64,000 bases of DNA from Kitasatospora sp. MMS16-BH015 (GTDB taxonomy: Bacteria > Actinomycetota > Actinomycetes > Streptomycetales > Streptomycetaceae). Under the pieces are notes generated by a model that made no database searches, had not been told where the DNA came from, and saw only the letters and a list, made by a program, of their open reading frames with translations. The stretch lies in assembly GCF_002943525.1 (NCBI RefSeq), contig NZ_CP025394.1:2232001-2296000 (forward strand). The letters are read 5' to 3'. Below, one piece after another: positions 19,188-28,393 of the stretch; position 1 is the first letter of the stretch; each line of letters starts with the position of its first letter. A program made the position numbers and the translations under genes.

Positions 19188-19813
19188 TCACCCGTCCAAC
19201 CCCTGCTCGATCACATACCTGACCAGCTCCGCCCGGTTGTGCATCTGCAGCTTGCCCAGAGTGTTCTGCACATGGTTCTGCACCGTCCGGTGCGACAGCA
19301 CCAACCGCTCCGCGATCTGCCGGTACGACAGCCCCTTGGCCACCAACCGCAGCACTTCGGTCTCTCTCCCCGTCAGCTGGGGCCCGGCCGCCGCCCGCCG
19401 GAACTCCCCGAGCACCAGCCCGGCCAGCCCCGGCGTGAACACCGCCTCCCCGGCGGCCGTCCGCCGCACGGCGTCCAGCAGCTCCTCCCGCCCGGCCGAC
19501 TTCACCAGATAGCCGGTCGCGCCCGCCTTCACCGCCCCGAGCACGTCCCCGTGCTCCCCGCTCGCGGAGAGCACCAGCACCCGCGCCGTCGCATCCTGCG
19601 CGAGCAACTGCCGACAGGTCTCCGCCCCGGAGAACGAGGGCAGGTTCAGATCCAGCACCACCACCTGCGGCCGGGCGGCCCGAGCCCGCCGCACCGCCTC
19701 CGGCCCGTCCCGGCCGTGGCCACCACCGCGAACCCGGCCTCCGCCAGGTCCCGCGAGACGGCCTCCCGCCACATCGGGTGGTCGTCCACCACCATGACCG
19801 TCAGCTGATCCAC
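19188..19813 (-). pseudogene. macR: LuxR-family response regulator, frameshifted in the receiver domain
   Basis: Read from GTG 19813 the product begins with MVVDDHPMWREAV (acidic DD pair) and continues to AGFAVVATAG. The frame is then lost at a GGG run near 19709-19711. One added G on the minus strand would restore AGDGPEAVRRARAARPQVV and join the second frame, which holds the phospho-acceptor region VVVLDLNLP, the conserved VKSAG lysine and a complete LuxR HTH (LTGRETEVLRLVAKG...VQNHVQN). As given, the upstream frame ends after about 55 residues. The GTG start lies 2 bases after the macS stop. By position and family it corresponds to MacR of the MacRS system. It could be a true mutation or an assembly error in a G run. 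Confidence 0.8.
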
Positions 19814-19815
19814 CC

Positions 19816-20955
19816 TCACCCCTCCTTGGGTACCCGCAGCTCCACCTCGACGCCCTCCCCGGGCGCGCAGTACACCACCGCCGTGCCGCCCAGCTCCGCG
19901 ACCCGCCCCCGGATCGACTGGCTGACGCCCAGCCGGCCCGAGGCCTCGGCCTCGGCCAGCCGGGTCGGGTCGCAGCCGGGGCCGTCGTCCCGGACGCTCA
20001 CTGTGACCGCCTCGGGTTCGTCCTCGACCAGGATCCAGGCCCGCGCCCCGGGGCCGGCGTGCCGCTTGACGTTGTCCACCGCCGCGCCGACCGCCGCCGC
20101 GAGCTCGGCCGCCACCGGCCCGGGCAGCAGCACCGGCGTCCCCGGCGCCGAGAGGGTGATCCGCCCGTCCGCGTACCGGCCGACCAGCTCCCGCAGGTCC
20201 GCCCGCTCGCCCACCGACTGCTCGGGCAGCGCGACCCCGGTGACCAGCCCGCGCAGCGCCCGTTCGCCCTCGCCCGCCAGCCGGGCCAGTTCGGGCCCGC
20301 TCTCGCCCCGGTGCACCAGTGCCAGCACCTGGAGCACGCCGTCGTGGATGTCCCGGGCCAGCCGCTCCCGCTCCCGGGTGGCGGCCTCCACCCGCAGCGC
20401 CCGGGCCAGCACGGCCTGGCTCACCCGGGCCACCTCCACCACGTACCCGACGGCGCAGCCGGCCAGGCCGAGCAGCACGACGGAGTGCAGGTTGTCGGCC
20501 GCGGGGCCGCCGTGCCAGCCCACGTTGGCCACCCCGATCACCACGGTGGCCGCCAGGGCCGGCTTCCAGCCGCCCTTGAGCGCGCAGCCGAGCACGGTGC
20601 CGGCGGCCCAGATGGTGGGCAGGGTGAGCGAGCCCGCGTGGATCCGGGCGGGGGTGTCGATCGCGCCGCTCAGCACCACGCCGGTGACGGCGAAGGCGAG
20701 GTCGGTGGCCAGCACCAGCCAGGTGCAGCGCCGGGGGCCGGCGAAGGCGCGGGTGGAGGCCAGGGTCCAGACGGCGAGCGCACCGAGGAAGATCCAGCCG
20801 GCCACCGGGTGGGCGAACCGCAGGTAGGAGCCGAGGTACCGGGCGACGGCGTACAGCAGCGCGAGCACCCGGTAGGTGGAGGCCGCCAGCCAGAGCGGCA
20901 GCTCCACCGACAGCCCGCCGGCCTCGACCGAACTGCCCGGTCTCTCCCCCGCCAC
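19816..20955 (-). CDS. macS: Sensor histidine kinase, MacS-like
   Basis: 379 aa. Five or six hydrophobic segments in the first ~180 residues form a membrane sensor. Then come a HisKA_3 box with the phospho-His in RDIHDGVLQV and a HATPase domain (VDNVKRHAGPG and VRDDGPGCDP). Matches the MacS family of Streptomyces, which with MacR affects differentiation in S. coelicolor. GTG start 21 bp after the acyltransferase stop. Its partner regulator immediately downstream is frameshifted, so signal output may be lost. Confidence 0.9.
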   Translation of the reverse strand: MAGERPGSSVEAGGLSVELPLWLAASTYRVLALLYAVARYLGSYLRFAHPVAGWIFLGALAVWTLASTRAFAGPRRCTWLVLATDLAFAVTGVVLSGAIDTPARIHAGSLTLPTIWAAGTVLGCALKGGWKPALAATVVIGVANVGWHGGPAADNLHSVVLLGLAGCAVGYVVEVARVSQAVLARALRVEAATRERERLARDIHDGVLQVLALVHRGESGPELARLAGEGERALRGLVTGVALPEQSVGERADLRELVGRYADGRITLSAPGTPVLLPGPVAAELAAAVGAAVDNVKRHAGPGARAWILVEDEPEAVTVSVRDDGPGCDPTRLAEAEASGRLGVSQSIRGRVAELGGTAVVYCAPGEGVEVELRVPKEG

Positions 20956-20976
20956 CGCACTCGACCCCCGGCGCCG

Positions 20977-21810
20977 TCAGCTCTCTTCGGTCTTCTCCGC
21001 AGCCTCGGCGGCGGCCTTCTCGGCGGCTTCCTTGGCCTCCTTGGCAGCCGCCTCGGCGGCCTCCTTGGCGGCGGCCTTCTCGGCCTTCTGCTCCGCCTTG
21101 CGCTCCGCGTCGGTGCGCTTCTTCTCCTCGGAGATCTGGCGCTTGGCGGCGGTGGCGTAGATGTCCACGTACTCCTGGCCGGAGAGCCGCATGATCTCGT
21201 ACATCACCTCGTCGGTGACCGAACGGAGGATGAAGCGGTCGTTCTCCATGCCCTGGTAGCGGGAGAAGTCCAGCGGGCGGCCGATCCGGATGCCGGGGCG
21301 GATGCCGAAGTTGGGCTTCACCTGGCCGGGCGGCTGCACCTTCTCGGTGTCGATCATCGCGACCGGGATGACCGGCGCGCCGGTGGCCAGCGCGACGCGG
21401 GCCAGGCCGCCGACCTTGCCCCGGTAGAGCTTGCCGTCGGGCGAACGGGTGCCCTCGGGGTAGACGCCGAACAGCTCGCCCCGGTCGATCACCGCGATGG
21501 CGCTGCGGATCGCCGCCTCACCGGCGCCGCGGACGCCCGAGCGGTCCACCGGCAGCTGGCCGACGCCCTTGAAGAAGGCGGCGGTGAGCTTGCCCTTGAG
21601 ACCGGGGGTGTTGAAGTACTCCGCCTTCGCGATGAAGGTGACCCGGCGCTTCATCAGCGCGGGCAGGAAGAAGGAGTCCGAGAAGGACAGGTGGTTGCTC
21701 GCGATGATCGCGGGGCCCTCGGCGGGGATGTTCTCCTCGCCCTCCATCCACGGCCGGAAGAAGATCCGCAGCAGCGGTGCGACGATCATCTTCATCAGTC
21801 GGTAGAACAA
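20977..21810 (-). CDS. 1-acylglycerol-3-phosphate acyltransferase-like protein
   Basis: 277 aa. PlsC fold with the HX4D motif NHLSFSD (H40, D45) and the acceptor-binding PEGTRSPDG. The enzyme transfers an acyl chain to lysophosphatidate-type acceptors at the membrane. The last ~50 residues form an extended Lys/Ala/Glu-rich helix, a tail common in Streptomyces homologues but of unknown role. I start it at TTG 21810 (MFYRLMKMIV), because AGGAGG lies 6 bases upstream; longer readings lack this site. It heads an operon with macS and macR. Confidence 0.88.
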   Translation of the reverse strand: MFYRLMKMIVAPLLRIFFRPWMEGEENIPAEGPAIIASNHLSFSDSFFLPALMKRRVTFIAKAEYFNTPGLKGKLTAAFFKGVGQLPVDRSGVRGAGEAAIRSAIAVIDRGELFGVYPEGTRSPDGKLYRGKVGGLARVALATGAPVIPVAMIDTEKVQPPGQVKPNFGIRPGIRIGRPLDFSRYQGMENDRFILRSVTDEVMYEIMRLSGQEYVDIYATAAKRQISEEKKRTDAERKAEQKAEKAAAKEAAEAAAKEAKEAAEKAAAEAAEKTEES

Positions 21811-21965
21811 CCGTGGCCTCCTGGCAGTGCGGGACCGGACGATCCTAATGCCCCGGAGCAGCCCGCCGCGCATCGGCGGTCCGGGCGGGGCTGTACGGCA
21901 CGCGCGTGCCGTGGGACGATGCGCCTCTCACCACCCACTCTCCGCTTTTCTCGAGGAGCCCAGCG

Positions 21966-22751
21966 ATGCCGCTGCTGCCCGGTGCCGATCCGTACCACCA
22001 CCGCGGCGGCCCGGTCGGCGTGCTGTTCGTGCACGGCTTCACCGGCTCCCCGCAGTCCCTGCGGCCCTGGGCCGACCGTGCGGTAGCCGCCGGTCACACC
22101 GTCTCACTGCCGCTGCTGCCCGGCCACGGCACCCGCTGGCAGGACATGCAGGCCACCCGCTGGGAGGACTGGTACGCCGAGGCCGACCGGGCCTTCCGCG
22201 AGCTCTCCGAGCAGTGCGAGCAGGTCTTCGTCTGCGCCCTCTCGATGGGCAGCTCGCTCGCCCTGCACCTGGCCGCGCGGCACGGGGAGGCGGTGGCGGG
22301 TCTGGTGCTCGTCAACCCGTCCGTCCGCTCGGACAACCCCGCAAGTGTGCTGTTGCCGGTGCTGCGGCACGTCCTGCCGAGCCTGCCGGGCGTGGCCAAC
22401 GACATCGCCCTCCCCGGCTCCACCGAGGTCGGCTACGACCGCGTCCCGCTGCACGCCGCCTGGTCACTGGGCCGCCTCTGGCGGACCGTCCAGGCCGAGC
22501 TGCCCACCGTGCGGCAGCCCGTCCTGCTGGCCCGCAGCCCGCAGGACCACGTGGTCTCCCCGGCCAACTCGGAGTTGGTGCTCGCCCGGATATCCTCGAC
22601 CGATGTGACCGAGCTGCTCCTGGAGCGCAGCTACCACGTGGCGACCCTGGACCACGACGCCGAGCTGATCTTCGAGGCGAGCCTCGACTTCATCCGGCGC
22701 CTGGCCCGCACGGGCGCCGAAGAAGCGAGTGCCGAGAACCACCAGGGCTGA
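21966..22751 (+). CDS. Alpha/beta-hydrolase, carboxylesterase type
   Basis: 261 aa. Oxyanion motif VLFVHGFTGSP, then LPGHGTRWQDM, and the nucleophile S93 in ALSMGSS (Ala replaces the first Gly of GXSXG). The likely acid is in SPQDHVV and the histidine in SYHVATLDHD. This pattern matches the Est30-like carboxylesterases. No signal peptide, so cytoplasmic. Start at ATG 21966 with GAGGAG upstream. Natural substrate unknown. Confidence 0.87.
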   Translation: MPLLPGADPYHHRGGPVGVLFVHGFTGSPQSLRPWADRAVAAGHTVSLPLLPGHGTRWQDMQATRWEDWYAEADRAFRELSEQCEQVFVCALSMGSSLALHLAARHGEAVAGLVLVNPSVRSDNPASVLLPVLRHVLPSLPGVANDIALPGSTEVGYDRVPLHAAWSLGRLWRTVQAELPTVRQPVLLARSPQDHVVSPANSELVLARISSTDVTELLLERSYHVATLDHDAELIFEASLDFIRRLARTGAEEASAENHQG

Positions 22752-22781
22752 GGGGCCGGGCGTGCGCGAGAGGCAGTACCG

Positions 22782-23462
22782 ATGACCGGGGCGACAGGCA
22801 GCGACAACAACCTCCCCTCCGAGGACGGCACCGAGCCGGTCGCGGACGGCGCAGCGGCCCCCGGGTCCACCGGGTCCACCGGGTCCACCGGGGACGGTGC
22901 GGCGGGCCCGATCGTCCCCGAGGAGAACGCTGCCTCGACCAGGAGCGAGGCTCCGACCGCCCCGGACGCTCCCGCCAAGCCGCCGGTACGGCGGCCGGGC
23001 GGTACGCAGGCCGAGCAGGACGCGATCTTCGCCCAGCTGGTGGCGCAGTTCGACGACCCGGTGGACCTGACCCACCCGGAGTGGCCCGAGATCGAGAACC
23101 TGCGGGCCCGCACCGAGCGCCCCGACCCGCTGGCCGACTTCGCGCCCCAGCCCCGCCCCCGGCCGGCCGCCCCGGGCCCGCGCGACTACACCCCGGCCGA
23201 GGACGAGGACGAGGGCCACTTCGTCCCGCCGGAGCCCCCGCCGCTGCCGCCGGCCGACACCACGGCCAAGTTCGCCTGGCTGGCGGTGCTCGGCGGCCCG
23301 GCCCTGCTGCTGTTCGACGCGCTGGTCTGGCGCGAGGTCTCCGGCTGGCCCGCCTGGGTCGGCGTCAGCGCCTTCCTGGGCGGGTTCGTCACCCTGGTGG
23401 TCCGGATGAAGGACTCCGACGAGGACGAGCCCCGCGACCCCAACGGCGGGGCCGTCGTCTGA
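22782..23462 (+). CDS. Membrane-anchored acidic protein of unknown function
   Basis: 226 aa, not assigned to a named family. The first ~160 residues are disordered, Pro/Glu/Asp-rich and include a GST repeat (GSTGSTGSTG) encoded by a 9-bp DNA repeat near 22862-22890. A short conserved-looking core (EQDAIFAQLVAQFDDPVDLTHPEWPEIENL) precedes two transmembrane helices near the C-terminus. It follows the esterase gene by 30 bp on the same strand. Confidence 0.8.
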   Translation: MTGATGSDNNLPSEDGTEPVADGAAAPGSTGSTGSTGDGAAGPIVPEENAASTRSEAPTAPDAPAKPPVRRPGGTQAEQDAIFAQLVAQFDDPVDLTHPEWPEIENLRARTERPDPLADFAPQPRPRPAAPGPRDYTPAEDEDEGHFVPPEPPPLPPADTTAKFAWLAVLGGPALLLFDALVWREVSGWPAWVGVSAFLGGFVTLVVRMKDSDEDEPRDPNGGAVV

Positions 23463-23479
23463 GCCCTCCGGGGCCCGGC

Positions 23480-24268
23480 CTACCAGCCGAACAGCGCCTT
23501 CCCGCTCAGCGTACGGGTGGTGCCGTCGGCGAAGGTGAGGGTGGCCGAGTCGATCACCCCGGCCTCCCGCACGTCGGAGCCCGGCCACCAGGCCGTCCAC
23601 CGGCCGCTGTCCACGGTGACCTCGAAGGTGTGGCCCTGGGCCGTCATGGTGACGGCCTTGACGTCGGCCCCGGCGAAGCCGGCGGCGTAGTTGAAGGTGT
23701 CCGCACCGGAGCCGTGGGAGCCGCCGGTGTCGTAGGTGATGGTGTCGCGTGCGACGGTCTTGGCCTCCCCCACCGACTCCCAGAAGCCGCTGCGCTCCGA
23801 GGCCACGTAGCAGAGCGCGGTGGTGCCGCCCCGGCTGACCACCATCGAGGTGACCTTGCCGCGCAGGTCCGCGTTGGTGATCGCGGTGGGCGTGCCCTCG
23901 CCCGGCATGCCGTGCAGGCACCACTTCAGCGTGGTGGCGCCCTGGCCCTTCGAGGTGTCCACCAGGGTCGGCTTGGTGGTCCAGGTGGCCAGCTCGGAGG
24001 AGCCGAGACCGCTGCCGCTCCGGTCGTGGACCATCACCCCGCCCACCACCGCGGCGGCGGCGAGCGCGCCGACCAGCGTGAAGGCGAGGCGCCGCCGCAG
24101 CCGGGCGGGCTTGCGAACGGCCTTGCGGGCGGGCTCGGTGGAGGTGTCGGCGGCGGTGTCAGCGGCGGTGTCGAGGTCGATCTGACGCATGAGCAGCTCC
24201 CGGTGAAGGGCGTGGCGCCCGGGCGGGAGGTCACGCTCGACCGGTTGCGGCCACTGTTCGGCGTTCAC
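23480..24268 (-). CDS. Membrane protein paired with the ECF sigma factor
   Basis: 262 aa. The cytoplasmic N-terminus contains DLPPGRHALHRELLMRQI, a form seen in CU044_5270-like partners of ECF sigma genes. A transmembrane helix follows (LAFTLVGALAAAAVVGGV, about residues 60-80), then a ~180-residue extracytoplasmic domain with two cysteines. The GTG start overlaps the sigma stop (GTGA), so the two are coupled. It may act as an anti-sigma factor or signal sensor, but no zinc-binding anti-sigma motif (HXXXCXXC) is seen. Confidence 0.78.
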   Translation of the reverse strand: MNAEQWPQPVERDLPPGRHALHRELLMRQIDLDTAADTAADTSTEPARKAVRKPARLRRRLAFTLVGALAAAAVVGGVMVHDRSGSGLGSSELATWTTKPTLVDTSKGQGATTLKWCLHGMPGEGTPTAITNADLRGKVTSMVVSRGGTTALCYVASERSGFWESVGEAKTVARDTITYDTGGSHGSGADTFNYAAGFAGADVKAVTMTAQGHTFEVTVDSGRWTAWWPGSDVREAGVIDSATLTFADGTTRTLSGKALFGW

Positions 24269-24918
24269 TGGTGTGCCTCCTTGGGGGCGAGACCCGCGGT
24301 CGCGGGCCCACTCTTCATCTGGTGCGCCGTGCGGGCGGGTTCCCGTTTTTCCCGCGGCCGGTGCCGGGCGGCCGCCTCGGTGAGGCGGTGCAGCTTGGCC
24401 CGGGCCCGGGAGAGTCGGGAGCGGACGGTGCCCACCGGCACGCCCAGCGCCTCGGCGGCCTCCTGGTAGTCCAGGCCGGCCCAGACGCACAGGGCCAGCA
24501 CCTCGCGCTCCGGCCGCCGCAGCCGGGCCACGGCCTCCTGCACGGCGGCGAGCCGCGCCGCGTCGTCCAGCCGCCCGGCCGCCTCCTCGGCGAAGTCGGG
24601 CAGGCCCTCGGGCGGGGGCGGCAGCTGGGCCAGCACCTCCCGGTGCCGCCGGGCGGCCCGCCGCTGGTTGCTGACCAGGTTGGTGGCGATGCCCAGCAGC
24701 CAGGGCCGCAGCGACCCGCCCTCGGCGCCGACCCGGCCGTGCCGGCGCCAGGCCTCCAGGAAGGTCAGCGACATCACGTCCTCCGCCGCCGACCAGTCCC
24801 CGGTGAGCCGGTACACGTGGTTGTACACCGAGCGCGCGTACGCGTCGAAGAGCCGCCCGAACGCCTCGCGGTCACCGGCCCGCACCCGCGCTCGCACCTC
24901 TTGATCCGAATAGTCCAC
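24265..24918 (-). CDS. ECF RNA polymerase sigma factor
   Basis: 217 aa. Region 2 spans about residues 15-85 (YARSVYNHVYRLTGDWSAAEDVMSLTFLEAWRR) and region 4 about 120-180 (RRPEREVLALCVWAGLDYQEAAEALGVPVGTVRSRLSRARAKL). A ~35-residue basic, disordered tail follows. GTG start. It is immediately followed by its membrane partner. Regulon unknown. Confidence 0.92.
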   Translation of the reverse strand: MDYSDQEVRARVRAGDREAFGRLFDAYARSVYNHVYRLTGDWSAAEDVMSLTFLEAWRRHGRVGAEGGSLRPWLLGIATNLVSNQRRAARRHREVLAQLPPPPEGLPDFAEEAAGRLDDAARLAAVQEAVARLRRPEREVLALCVWAGLDYQEAAEALGVPVGTVRSRLSRARAKLHRLTEAAARHRPREKREPARTAHQMKSGPATAGLAPKEAHQ

Positions 24919-24977
24919 GTCATCTCTCTGGTCCGCCGCCCGGCCCGGTTCCCGTGGCGCGCGTCACATCCCAGGCC

Positions 24978-26189
24978 CTAAGCAAGCCCCCGTCTGAGCT
25001 CCAGCACCCGGTCACAGGCCGCGTCGAAGGCGGCCGACCCCAGCTCGCCGCCCTCCAGCGCCGCGGCCAGCGCCTCCACCGCCGCCTGCCCGCCCGTGAC
25101 GGTACCCGAGCACTCCAGCAGCAGGTCCAGCCCGGCCGCCGCCCCGAGCACGGCCACCCGGGCCGGGGTGCCGTACGGCTCCACCGCCTTGGCCGTCAGC
25201 GAGTCCGAGACGGTGACGCCCCGGAAGCCGACCCGCCCGCGCAGCTCCTCCCCCACCACCGTGGTGGAGAGCCCGGCCGGCCGGGCCGGGTCCAGCTGGG
25301 GGTAGACCGCCCAGGAGAGCATCACCAGCCGCACCCCGGCGGCGATCGCGTCGTGGTAGGGCTCCTGGTCGATCCGCCGCAGCTCGGCGAGCGGGGTGCC
25401 CAGGGTGACCGGCCGTTCGTCGGTGTTCTCCTCGGTGGCGGCCGGCCCGAGGCCCGGGAAGTGCTTGGCGGTGGCGGCCACCCCCTGCCGCTGCTGGGCC
25501 GTGACGAACTCGCGCCCGCAGACCGCCACCGTCCGCGGGTCGTCGCCGTACGAGCGCTGGGCTTGGTCGGCGAAGTCCCCGGGCGTGCGGTACACGTCGA
25601 GCACCGGTGCCAGGTTGACGTTCAGCCCGGCCCCGCGCAGCAGCTCGCCGGCCTCCTGCCCGGCCAGCGCCGCGTCCGCCGCCGGGTCGGCCGCGGCCCC
25701 GATCTGCTTGGCGGACTGGTACGGCCGGCCCGGCAGCCGCCGCACCTGCCCGCCCTCCTGATCCGCCATCACCAGCAGCGGCGCCCCCACCGGGCTCGCC
25801 CGGTTCGCCTCCTGCAACTGCCCGACGGCCGCCGTGATCTGCGCCAGGCTCGCCACGTTCTCCCCGAACAGGATCACCCCGCCCACCAGCCCCTCGGCGA
25901 CCAGCCCGAGCAGCTCGGCCGGCACCTCGGTACCGGAGTACGAGTGGACCACCCGCTGCCCGGCCCGCTGCCGCGCCGTCAGCGCGGGCCGACCGGCCGT
26001 CGGAGAGGGCGTCGGACTCCCCGTCGAGCTCGGCGTACCGCTCCCGGACGGGCCGGCACCGGACGGGGCCGGGCCGGGGTCGCCACCGGTCGGCGGGGCG
26101 GGCTCCGGGCGCCCTTCCCCGGCCGAGCAGGACGCGACCAGACCGCTCGCCAGCACGGTGAGCGCGGTCCGCCGGGACAGCTGACGCAT
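24978..26189 (-). CDS. Secreted glycoside hydrolase family 3 lipoprotein (NagZ-like)
   Basis: 403 aa. Lipoprotein signal with lipobox LVASC near residue 21, then a Pro/Gly/Ser linker of ~50 residues, then a GH3 N-terminal TIM barrel. Signatures: VADQEGG-like MADQEGGQVRRLPG, AKHFPGLG and GVTVSDSLTAKAV with the presumed nucleophile Asp. NagZ enzymes remove beta-linked N-acetylglucosamine from wall fragments. Start at ATG 26189 with GGAGG upstream. LtrA lies 88 bp upstream on the same strand. Confidence 0.88.
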   Translation of the reverse strand: MRQLSRRTALTVLASGLVASCSAGEGRPEPAPPTGGDPGPAPSGAGPSGSGTPSSTGSPTPSPTAGRPALTARQRAGQRVVHSYSGTEVPAELLGLVAEGLVGGVILFGENVASLAQITAAVGQLQEANRASPVGAPLLVMADQEGGQVRRLPGRPYQSAKQIGAAADPAADAALAGQEAGELLRGAGLNVNLAPVLDVYRTPGDFADQAQRSYGDDPRTVAVCGREFVTAQQRQGVAATAKHFPGLGPAATEENTDERPVTLGTPLAELRRIDQEPYHDAIAAGVRLVMLSWAVYPQLDPARPAGLSTTVVGEELRGRVGFRGVTVSDSLTAKAVEPYGTPARVAVLGAAAGLDLLLECSGTVTGGQAAVEALAAALEGGELGSAAFDAACDRVLELRRGLA

Positions 26190-26277
26190 GGGCAGGGCCT
26201 CCAGTCTGCGACCTGGGTTCAGGTGTACCGCCACCGGGCCACCGAGCGGTAGCACCACGCCCCGCTCGGGCCTCGAC

Positions 26278-27426
26278 TCATTCGGCCCGGCTCGGCCGGG
26301 TGTACTTGGAGAGCTTGGCCAGCACGAAGACCAGCCCGGCCGCCACCGCCACCGCGCCCCAGGCGGGCAGCCCGAGGCAGGCAGGCACCAGGGCCGCACC
26401 GGTCAGCACCAGGCAGGGCAGGTACCAGCGGGCGACCACCCGGACGCCGTCCCCGTACCGCAGCGCGATCGCCGCGTTGGCGGTGTAGAAGGCCAGCACT
26501 CCCCCGCAGAGCGCCCAGCGGGCGCCGACCGGCAGGTGGTGGTGCGGCTCGGCCACGGCGGTGCCGAGCGCGGCCGCGATCACCGTGATGCCGGAGACCA
26601 GCACGAACGGCAGGTACATCACGGTGTCCCGGATCGCGCCGGTGGCACCCGAGCTCACCGCCCGCTCCAGGCCCCGGGCGGCGTTGGCGGTGCCCCAGAC
26701 GAAGAAGATCATCGCCAGCTCGGCCACCACCACGAACCCGAGCAGCGCCGTCAGCCCGGCGGCCACCGTGAAGTGGTCGGCGAGCGTCACCACGACGGTG
26801 AACACGCTCTCGCCCAGCACGATCACCACGAACAGGCCGATCCGCTCGACCAGGTGCTCGACCGCCAGCTCGTCGTAGAAGCCCCTGGTCAGCCCGGTCC
26901 TGACGGCCAGCAGCAGCACCTCCAGCGCGATCGCCAGCCCCCAGAGCACGAACCGCTGCGGGTTCGGCACCGCCGCCGAGAGCGCCCAGACGGCGGTCGG
27001 CACCAGGAAGTAGAGCAGCGGCCGCCAGATCGGCAGCGGGTCGTCGGCCAGCCGGGCCCGGCTCCACCAGATGAAGAAGGCCATCAGCCGCACCCAGGCG
27101 GCGCCCAGCGCGTACGCCCAGGCCCGGCTGCCCAGCCCCTCCGGCGCGGCGGCGGCCATCAGCCCGAGCGCGGGCATCGCCGCGAGCAGCATGGCCTGGG
27201 TCCGGGGGTTGGCCGAGCCGAACACGTTGACGGTGACCATCAGGTTGGCCCAGGCCCACCAGGCCGGGAAGAAGAGCACCAGGAAGGTGCCGAAGGCGCC
27301 CGGGCCGGGGTCGCCGTGCAGGTCGTGCGAGAGCACGCTGACGGTCACCACGAAGACCAGGTCGAAGAACAGCTCGAACCAGCCCGCCCGATGGTCCTCG
27401 GCGGCTGTCACTGCGGTGTCGCTCAC
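26278..27426 (-). CDS. Low-temperature-requirement A (LtrA) family membrane protein
   Basis: 382 aa with about ten hydrophobic segments. Family signatures: ELFFDLVFVVTVSVLSHDL at the N-terminus and EHLVERIGLFVVIVLGESVF in the middle. GTG start. LtrA was named from Listeria cold growth; the biochemical function is not known. Standing between the nuclease-fold gene and the GH3 gene, it may share their transcript. Confidence 0.88.
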   Translation of the reverse strand: MSDTAVTAAEDHRAGWFELFFDLVFVVTVSVLSHDLHGDPGPGAFGTFLVLFFPAWWAWANLMVTVNVFGSANPRTQAMLLAAMPALGLMAAAAPEGLGSRAWAYALGAAWVRLMAFFIWWSRARLADDPLPIWRPLLYFLVPTAVWALSAAVPNPQRFVLWGLAIALEVLLLAVRTGLTRGFYDELAVEHLVERIGLFVVIVLGESVFTVVVTLADHFTVAAGLTALLGFVVVAELAMIFFVWGTANAARGLERAVSSGATGAIRDTVMYLPFVLVSGITVIAAALGTAVAEPHHHLPVGARWALCGGVLAFYTANAAIALRYGDGVRVVARWYLPCLVLTGAALVPACLGLPAWGAVAVAAGLVFVLAKLSKYTRPSRAE

Positions 27427-27498
27427 GCCCCCACTCTGCGGGCGGCGGCGCCGCGTCGCACCCGACGCGCCGTCACCCCCGGCACCTCCCCGAGCTGT

Positions 27499-28197
27499 TC
27501 ACCCCGCTGGCACCCGCAGGACGGCCAACACCGGGAGATGGTCGGTGGCCGCCACCAGGTCGGCCGCCGCCAGGCCCGGCAGCTCCTGCGGCACCCCGCA
27601 GGAGACCACCTCCACCTCCGGGCTCGCGAACACCGCGTCGATCCGCTGGTACGGATTCTCCGGCACCGAGCTGTACTCCCCGCCCCAGGGCGCCACCGCC
27701 CAGCCGTCCTGGTGGCCCGCGGCCAGCCGCCGCCAGCCCGGGCCGTCCGGGTGCTCGTTGAAGTCCCCCGCGATCACGGCCGCCTCGCCCGGCCGCGCCT
27801 GGCCCGGCAGCAGCCCGAACTGGCTCAGCCGCTCCGCCGGATCCAGGCTCAGGTGACAGCTCGTCACCGTCACCGGCCCCCCGCCGTCCACCCGCAGCAC
27901 CGCCGTCGCGAACCCGCGCGCATGCAGCCCCCGCCGCTTCGGCAGCAGCCGGTCCCGCACCTCCACCACCTCGACACCCGGCCGCCCCAACACCATCGGC
28001 CCCGCAGCCACCCGCCCGCCCCCGGCCAGCACCCGCATCCCCACGGCCCGCGCCAACCACCGCTCCTGCCCGGCCGGCCACAGGTACCGCGGCACCTCCT
28101 GCACACACACCACATCCACCGCACAGGCCCGCACCACCCGCACCAACGCCCGCCGGTCGTCGCGCAGCGAACGGATGTTGTACGTGAGAAGACGCAT
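27499..28197 (-). CDS. Endonuclease/exonuclease/phosphatase-family protein
   Basis: 232 aa. DNase I-like fold: MRLLTYNIRS (Asn), CVQEVP (metal-binding Glu), SCHLSLD (His), AGDFNEHP (Asp/Asn) and TDHLPVLA (Asp-His). All catalytic blocks are present, so it is probably active on a phosphodiester or phosphomonoester. No signal peptide. ATG at 28197; a longer reading to 28287 only translates repeat copy 3. Confidence 0.87.
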   Translation of the reverse strand: MRLLTYNIRSLRDDRRALVRVVRACAVDVVCVQEVPRYLWPAGQERWLARAVGMRVLAGGGRVAAGPMVLGRPGVEVVEVRDRLLPKRRGLHARGFATAVLRVDGGGPVTVTSCHLSLDPAERLSQFGLLPGQARPGEAAVIAGDFNEHPDGPGWRRLAAGHQDGWAVAPWGGEYSSVPENPYQRIDAVFASPEVEVVSCGVPQELPGLAAADLVAATDHLPVLAVLRVPAG

Positions 28198-28235
28198 GCC
28201 CTCATCTATGCATGAAAGGGTCGGCTGCACTATCC

Positions 28236-28383
28236 AGGGGCGCGGGGAACTGCGCGAAGCGGGAGAAGCGCGCCTCGAAGATCGCAACGATGCCCACCTG
28301 CACCATCAACGGACAGTGCAACTGGGCATCGCTGTAAGACAGCAGCAGAGTGCAGGGCTGGCCGCGCCGTTCCCCGCGCCCCT
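28236..28383. repeat. Hairpin repeat copy 3 (148 bp, long type)
   Basis: Outer arms AGGGGCGCGGGGAACTGCGCG and GCGCCGTTCCCCGCGCCCCT. Inside is an internal hairpin around TGCACCATCAACGGACAGTGCA. The 18-mer TCAACGGACAGTGCAACT (28306-28323) is identical in copy 5. It lies 11 bp after the glucokinase stop and 39 bp before the start of the nuclease-fold gene. Confidence 0.85.
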
Positions 28384-28393
28384 GGAGGTGCGA

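Noticed and set aside
22862..22890. Nine-base repeat GGGTCCACC
   Set aside because: Ordinary coding microrepeat giving Gly-Ser-Thr in a disordered segment.
21827..24469. 880-residue open frame on the plus strand
   Set aside because: It spans the esterase and membrane-protein genes and the reverse-strand sigma operon in a frame with no recognisable domain; composition is that of a shadow.
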